This document shows positions 57,510-64,000 of a stretch of 64,000 nucleotides of DNA, one piece after another. Made by a program: the position numbers and the translations under genes. The number at the start of each line of letters is the position of its first letter. Position 1 is the first letter of the stretch. The DNA is from Purshia tridentata (Eukaryota > Streptophyta > Magnoliopsida > Rosales > Rosaceae). Under the pieces are notes generated by a model that did not search any database, was not told where the DNA came from, and saw only the letters and a program-made list of their open reading frames with translations. Location of the stretch: NCBI GenBank assembly GCA_003254885.1, contig QANT01009011.1, forward strand, positions 1-64,000, read 5' to 3'.

Positions 57510-58120
57510 GTATATATATATAAGTTATGACCAACAGTTTCACACTTATCACTAAGAAAAGCCGCACAAAGTACTAAGAAATTTTGGTTTCAAGCAGAGG
57601 AAGAGAAATAGAGAACCGATGATGATACCACTTATTACTGAGTTGTTGAGCATAAGAGTTCAGCTTGATCATCTGTGGAAGTGGAATTACCATTACTCAA
57701 AGGCCCATCAAGTCATCATCATCACTTTCCATGGAGAATAGAAATGGTTAGACAGCTTAATTTCTTGTTTTTTGGTTTTTTGGGTGGGGGGATTAATGGT
57801 ACGTACTAATTAGACAGCTTTCACCCAATTATTAAGGCTCAATTACTACTGCATGCAGTGCTCAAGTGAAGCTCATCAGCAAAAAGATAGGAGGAAACCA
57901 AAGCAAAGGGGTTGGACTATTATATATAGAAATGCAACCTCCAGGCTTTTCATCCGAAAAAGAAGGGAAAATATTGCAACCCGGCAAGTCTGGTTCTTGG
58001 CTCATGATCATATTTACTTAATTTCTTTGTTGTTTGTTCTGCTAGACTGCTAGTTCTTCTCAATCTCTCCGTGTTGGTTGTGAAGAAATTAATGAATCTG
58101 AAAGTAGCTAGATCAATAAA
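57510..58120 (+). ncRNA. Candidate miR169 target-mimic RNA, locus B
   Basis: The decoy site is at 57982-58004. CGGCAAGTC pairs with positions 21-13 of the miR169 d-g form (TGAGCCAAGGATGACTTGCCG), and CTTGGCTCA pairs with positions 9-1 without a mismatch. Between them lies TGGTT where three bases would suffice, leaving two extra bases opposite the cleavage position. A TATA box (TATATATATAAG, about 57513) lies upstream. The block TTGGTTGTGAAGAAATTAATG begins 91 bases after the GGCAAGTC start, the same distance as in locus A. Small frames (for example 57853-58053, 66 codons) show no domain. Transcript ends are guesses. Confidence 0.6.
57982..58004 (+). promoter_or_regulatory. miR169 decoy site B
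   Basis: CGGCAAGTC, then TGGTT, then CTTGGCTCA. Both arms are fully paired to miR169 d-g, with a bulge over positions 10-12. Confidence 0.65.
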
Positions 58121-60443
58121 CTAACATATTATCTTAACTTTCAGTTGTAATTTGTTCTCAACTTTCAGTCCTTTTTTGTTTCTCTGTTCTTTTATTGGTC
58201 ATCTTATTGAAGGATTTTCTTCAATCCAAACCCAGATTAAATGGCTCTAATCATTTCAACTTTTATGCATAGTGCAACAGAGAACAGTTCATTTTTTCTT
58301 TGGGCAAAGAAAGGAAAAAAAACAAAAAAATTAACAATACCATAATTAATGTTGGAGTTCACCATTACAAAATTCCAATTAACTTTGCGTAATAAGGGGC
58401 ACGTCATGCCACAGTAAGTTCACCTCAATGGCGCTTTTCCCCGTTTGATGCTAAAAAAACAAGAGCTTCAAAATATGAAGAAATCATATCGTTGTTCATG
58501 AATGAGTCATGGAAACGAAATGGCAGGGCATGGCATGTCACAGCACATTAGGGGCACGCTATGGGAACATCAAAAGTGATTTGCACACATTTGAAGCAAA
58601 AAAAATTGTTGTTTAGTGCTTTAAAATTTTGAAAAATTATAACAATGTGCATGAATGAATCATGGAAACATCATACGCCACGTCACGACTTGTCATTGAA
58701 ATTGAATGGTAAGTCATGGGATGTCATGGCACATCATGACACGTCGAAGGTGCTATGCCCAAGTTTCAAGCCAAAAGTACATTGTTTAATGCTCCAAAAT
58801 ATTGTGTAATCATAACAATGTCCATGAATGAGTTATGGGAACGTCATGCGCACGTTAAGAACACGTCAAATGTGATTTGCCCACATTTGAAGGCAAAAAA
58901 CGCTGTTTAGTGCTTCAAAATATTGAGAAATTATATCGATATACATGAATGAATTATCAAAAGAATAAAACAAATAAGTAGGAATGTATGCATTACATTT
59001 TAAGAGTGTCAATATCACATTCCCTTTTATTTTATTTTTTCATATTTGTAATAAGGGCCAGAGGTACGATCTAACTTAAAATCTTGTAATTGTGAACTTT
59101 ACATGCTTATAAGTGAAAAGTTCTTCATATGCCACCCGCAACACCACCTCTAATCTCTCCGTCTTTCACTTAAATCATAAAAGGATTGATAAATAGTGGT
59201 GGTGGTGGCTTAATGCCTTTGCCATAGCCCATGTGGGGTCTCACCTAACTAATCATCCATCCTCTCATTGATTCTCAAATGTGCACAAAAGATGCATATA
59301 TATATATATGATATGTCTGTGTATGTATAATGTTTTATGGATGGCAATAATGAGATTGTTTCGAGTCCTTTCCCTAGGAAGCTGCTGTTTCACATGGCCT
59401 CCAGCCTCTTCATCTTTTCATGCTTTCAATAATTTATCCTCCATCTGTGATACCACAAATGCAAATATTTGTTTCCATGTTCTATTCTTTTATATATGAC
59501 AAAATAATTGCAAGCAGCCAGATGTGTGCATGTGATGTTGTGGAGGCTTCGAAATGGCCTGCAATTGTTTTTTGGGAGGGACTGGAATTTGGTGAGCATG
59601 GAATGTGATTGTTTCACAAAAGGGACCCACCCCCCTCTCCTCCCCGCCTCTCTCTCTCACTCTCATTCATAGAGAAAGTTCCAAGTTGTCTTCTAATCTT
59701 TTTCCACTTACAACATGGACAGATTCTTCTCTGCCCAGTAATCATGTCAAGTACCAATTAGCTCAATAAACAAAACTATTTATTTTATTTTACTTACACC
59801 AAAAGCAACTTAGTTCAATCCATGATTCACATTCTTATATGCACAAATAGCCTTGACAGACAGAGGTAGGAATAAAATACTAGAAAACATATACATCTCA
59901 GTGTTTTTCGAAGTAACAAGTGTTTTAAGTGCTAATGCTATTGGGAAATTATGCAATTAATCATGGAAGATGGAGAACAAAATATTTCTTGCTTAAGACA
60001 GAAGATGAAAGTACAGTTTTCCACAATAAATTAGAAGCAAAAGGAAATGAAGGTGCCATTATTAGTAAATAGTTAATACCCACTAGAGTTGACCATGATC
60101 AATAATGAGAATATGGAAGTATAATCATCAGTCACTCTGGAAACACATTCCCTCCATGTTTTGCTGTCTAGGAGATTTCCAATAACTCCAAAGCCTGACA
60201 GCCATTAGGTGCATATAATTAGCTACTGCTGCTGCATATCCCAAGAACCCACGTATTCGCAATAAGTTAATCCCCATCTGCTATAACTTCTTAATTAGAA
60301 GTGAACCCATTAACCAATATCGATCTGTATATATATATATATCTCTCTCTGTCTCTCTCTCACCACTCTCTTACTCCCTTTGTTCCAAATACCCAGAAAA
60401 TGCCACTATTCTGTTAAGAGGAACAGACTAGAAGAACAACAAA
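58121..60443. other. Intergenic, including a short satellite array and the MIK1-like promoter
   Basis: It holds the repeat array at about 58396-58970 and, close to the receptor kinase, (AT)n-(CT)n sequence at about 60328-60362. No further gene is recognised. Confidence 0.5.
58396..58970. repeat. Short satellite-like tandem array
   Basis: Four imperfect units of about 120-170 bp. Each holds CATGAATGA(G/A)T(C/T)ATGG (near 58497, 58652, 58822 and 58944), GTGATTTGC(A/C)CACATTTGAAG and TTTAGTGCT(T/C)(T/C)AAAAT. One unit contains the palindrome GTCATGGCACATCATGAC. Confidence 0.8.
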
Positions 60444-63400
60444 ATGTCAACCCTTTTGATGTTCCTCTACTGCTACATTGGCCTCTCTCTTGTTTTGGCT
60501 CAGGGAGCTCAAACTGTACCAAATGACGAATTATCAACCTTACTGTCAATCAAAGCCAGTCTTATTGATCCAATGGATGGCCTCAAAGATTGGAAGATGC
60601 CAAGCAATGTAGCTGAGGAACGTTCACCGCATTGTAACTGGACTGGAGTTGCGTGCAACTCCAATGGCTTTATACAGAAGCTGGACATCTCCAACATGAA
60701 CATCAGTGGCCATGTATCAGATCAAATTCAAGGCTTACGCAGTCTTTCTATTCTCAACATTTCTTGTAATGGGTTTGCATCATCGTTGCCAAAATCGTTG
60801 TCCAATCTTACCTCACTGCATACCATTGATGTTAGTGAAAACTACTTTGTTGGTGAATTTCCAGCAGGTCTTGGGAGGGCTTCTGGATTGACTTCAGTGA
60901 ATGCATCAAGCAATAACTTCTCAGGCTTTCTTCCAGAGGATCTTGGAAATGCCACGTCCCTCGAAAGCCTAGATTTCAGAGGGAGCTTCTTTGAAGGTAC
61001 TATCCCTGCATCTTACAGGAACTTGCAGAAGCTAAAATTTCTTGGCCTTTCTGGTAACAATCTTACTGGACACCTTCCAAAAGAACTTGGGCAACTTTGG
61101 TCTTTAGAGACTATTATTCTCGGATACAATGAGTTTGAAGGTGAAATCCCGGCGGAGTTTGGCAATCTTACCAATCTTCAGTATCTTGACTTGGCAGTTG
61201 GCAGTCTCAGTGGCCAAATCCCACCTGAATTGGGTAGGCTGCAAAATCTTAACACAGTTTATTTGTACAAAAACAATTTTACAGGCAAAATTCCACCAGA
61301 AATAGGTAACATTACATCACTGGTGTTTTTGGATCTGTCTGATAATCAGATTTCAGGAGAGATTCCAGCAGAGCTTGCAGAGTTGAGAAATTTGCAGCTT
61401 TTGAACTTAATGTGCAATAGACTAACTGGTTCAATTCCTAACAAGTTTGGCCTGTTAACCAAGTTAGAGGTACTTGAGCTGTGGAAAAATTCTTTGACAG
61501 GTCCTTTGCCAGTGAACCTGGGAAAGAATTCCCCATTGCAATGGTTAGATGTGTCATCAAATTCATTATCAGGTGATATCCCACCAGGTTTGTGTGATTC
61601 TGGTAATCTCACGAAACTCATCCTCTTCAACAATTCCTTCTCTGGTTCAATTCCAATAGGCCTTTCAACTTGTTTGTCATTGGTCCGTGTTCGGATGCAA
61701 AACAATCTTATTTCGGGAACTATCCCAGTTGGCCTGGGAAATCTTCCCATTCTTCAAAGGCTAGAATTGGCTAAAAACAATTTTACTGGCCAAATTCCTG
61801 AGGACATTGTTTTGTCTACATCTCTTTCTTTCATTGATGTCTCTTGGAACCACCTTGAATCTTCTCTTCCTTCTAGCATTCTTTCCATTCCAAATCTTCA
61901 AACCTTCATGGTTTCCCATAACAACTTGGAAGGTAAACTCCCAGATCAGTTACAAGATTGCCCATCGCTGTCAGTGCTCGATATTTCTAACAACCATTTC
62001 TCTGGAAACCTTTCAGAGAGCATAGCTACTTGTGAGAAGCTCGTAAATCTGAACCTTAGAAATAACCAGTTCACTGGTGAAATCCCTAAAGCCATTGCAA
62101 CAATGCGCACATTGTCCATTCTTGATCTTTCCAACAATTCTTTGATTGGTCGAATCCCTGAGAGTTTTGGAAGCTCACCAGCCCTGGAGATGCTTAACTT
62201 GTCTTACAACAGACTTGAGGGTCCAGTACCAGCAAATGGCATCTTAATGACCATAAATCCTAATGATCTTATAGGCAATGCTGGTCTTTGTGGAGGCATA
62301 CTTCCACCATGCTCTCAAAGTTTGGCTTCAACAGCAGGTCAGCATCGTAACATGCAAATCAAACACATCATTACTGGATTCATTATTGGAACCTCGGTAA
62401 TTTTATCTCTTGGCATCGCATTTTTCACTGGGAGATGGGTATATAGGAAATGGTACTTGTGTAACAGCTTCTTTGACAGTCAGTTTAAGAAGAGCAATCA
62501 AGAATGGCCTTGGAGGCTAGTAGCATTTCAGAGAATTAACTTCACAAGTAGTGAAATTCTAGCTTGCATAAAAGAATCAAATGTCATTGGCATGGGTGGG
62601 TCTGGAATTGTTTACAAGGCTGAAATCCAACGACCACATTCAGTTGTGGCAGTGAAGAAGCTATGGAGGCCAGGGACAGACATTGAAAATGGTGATGATC
62701 TATTTGGTGAAGTGAATCTCCTGGGCAGGCTCCGGCATAGGAGCATTGTCCGGCTATTAGGGTACCTTCACAATGAGACCGATGTGGTGATGGTGTACGA
62801 GTACATGCCAAATGGGAATCTTGGGACTGCATTGCATGGAAATCAAGCAGGAAAGTTGTTGGTAGATTGGGTTTCAAGATATAACATAGCAGCTGGTGTT
62901 GCACAAGGTCTGAATTATCTCCACCATGACTGTCAGCCACCGGTCATCCACCGGGACATCAAATCAAATAACATTCTTCTGGATATAAATCTTGATGCCA
63001 GAATAGCAGATTTCGGGTTGGCAAGGATGATGCTCCACAAGAATGAGACAATTTCAATGGTGGCAGGGTCTTATGGGTACATTGCACCTGGTAAGTTATT
63101 GAGCATGACCTCTAACAAAAACCATACTGTCAAAACTAGTTAGCCATGTTAATTAATTTGAATTTTCTTTTTCATTTCTATTGTCTGTGACTGCAGAATA
63201 TGGATACGCCCTAAAGGTTGATGAAAAGACCGACATCTATAGCTACGGTGTTGTTCTTTTAGAGCTTATAACTGGAAAGATGCCTGTAGACCCAGCTTTC
63301 GGGGAATCTGTGGACATTGTCGAATGGGTTCGAAGGAAGATGAGAAGCAAGAGAGCCTTAGAAGAAGCACTGGACCCTAGCATAGCTGGTCAATGCAAGC

Positions 63401-63606
63401 ATGTCCAAGAAGAAATGCTTCTTGTCCTGCGAATTGCACTTCTATGTACTGCAAAGCTCCCCAAAGACAGGCCATCTATGAGAGACATAATAACAATGCT
63501 CGGAGAGGCAAAACCAAGGAGGAAAAGCGTTTGTGAGAATAGAGGACAAAAAACTAGCAAGGAGAAGCCAGTCTTTAGCACCTCGCCAATCATAGGCCTT
63601 CTGTAG
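60444..63606 (+). CDS. MIK1: LRR receptor-like kinase, MIK1-like (subfamily XI)
   Basis: About 1018 residues in two exons (60444-63090 and 63197-63606). It has a signal peptide (about 1-22), an LRRNT cap with WTGVACNS, about 20 leucine-rich repeats (residues about 72-620), a membrane helix (about 643-666, [20 protein letters not shown]) and a kinase domain (about 705-985). Kinase motifs are [38 protein letters not shown] and [15 protein letters not shown] makes it an RD kinase. The intron after IAP is at the position usual for subfamily XI. The closest family in memory is MIK1/PXL (MDIS1-interacting receptor-like kinase 1), shown by the end [21 protein letters not shown]. These sit in the plasma membrane and bind peptide ligands. 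The gene appears intact. Confidence 0.92.
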
Positions 63607-64000
63607 AAACTTGTTCTCGAGGCTTTTGCTTCAAGACTTATTTTCTTTCATGTAAATTTTCTTTCCCTTTTCTCGAGTAAAGTTATACCACGCATTCATT
63701 TCAGGGTATGCGATTGAATTTTCATTGTAAAAAAGTACCTTATCTAAATAGAAAATTCCTTTTACCTACATTTGTAACCTCTTACCTTTATGCCGCTTAG
63801 CAATAAACGAACATAAAAAAAAGGTTATTCCTTGTCATTTGATAAAGGTCAGGTCTTGCTAGTAACTCAAAAGGAAGAGATGAGGTTAATAAGAATGGGA
63901 TATTGATTAATTGATGGCGGTGGACAAATACTATATAACGCAACTTTTTTTCACAACTTTTCCAAACTTCCTTTACAGTAAAGTTACGGGTGTCCTGAAG
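63607..64000. other. 3' flank of the MIK1-like gene
   Basis: Non-coding; the AATAAA-like signal near 63800 could be used for polyadenylation. Nothing else is seen up to the window edge. Confidence 0.5.

Noticed and set aside
57853-58053. 66-codon protein at locus B
   Set aside because: No domain, no counterpart at locus A, and the frame runs through the miR169 site; chance frame is likelier.

Overview
This 64 kb window is plant nuclear DNA, almost certainly from a eudicot. The evidence is the spliced genes with GT-AG introns, AT-rich intergenic DNA, plant-only families (SAUR, DUF313-type B3, LRK10L receptor kinases, AMT1, TH2) and a plant initiator tRNA-Met. Gene content and gene-by-gene resemblance suggest a woody rosid, possibly Rosaceae; I cannot fix the species. 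There is no operon logic: the genes are independently transcribed, and most of the local structure comes from small duplications and insertions.

Layout. 1-10 kb: a DUF313-type B3 protein (+), a SAUR gene (-) and an AMT1;2-type ammonium transporter (-), then about 4.5 kb of AT-rich spacer. 11-16 kb: a nine-exon plastid-targeted membrane protein with a GC-AG intron (-), a small charged coiled-coil gene (+), and a lone first exon of a GH1 beta-glucosidase (+). 16.4-24 kb: a disease-resistance-type cluster of two LRK10L receptor kinases arranged head to head, one carrying a triplicated juxtamembrane module, plus a 1.14 kb duplicated, broken 3' end of one of them. 24-33 kb: tRNA-splicing endonuclease SEN2 (-), an F-box/DUF295 protein with a long acidic repeat (-), exosome subunit CSL4 (-), a small cupin protein (-) and initiator tRNA-Met (-). 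The upstream exon and promoter of SEN2 are a diverged copy of those of CSL4. 33.8-36.4 kb: a small cysteine-rich defensin-like gene and a solo LTR with an intact 5-bp target duplication. 36.8-40.7 kb: TH2, the TENA-HAD thiamin salvage and phosphatase enzyme. 46.0-49.3 kb: a TIR DNA transposon with long inverted repeats, probably Mutator-like. 51.1-54.7 kb: a ten-exon PGSIP7/8-type glycosyltransferase (-). 60.4-63.6 kb: a MIK1-like LRR receptor kinase (+).

The observation I rate highest is a pair of otherwise gene-free loci (about 44.24-44.9 kb and 57.51-58.12 kb). Each carries a near-complementary miR169 site with extra bases facing the cleavage position, which is the layout of an endogenous target mimic (RNA decoy). 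The site in one fits the miR169 d-g form and the other the miR169 h-n form. A second conserved block lies exactly 91 bases downstream of both sites, so the loci look like paralogous non-coding genes. Other leads are the promoter and 5'-UTR capture at SEN2, the triplicated kinase juxtamembrane segment, and a 165-bp tandem duplication that ends inside an F-box coding region.

All calls come from reading the sequence. Splice sites were placed by consensus and frame and have not been checked against transcripts. Exon edges in the 51-54.6 kb gene may be off by a base or two.
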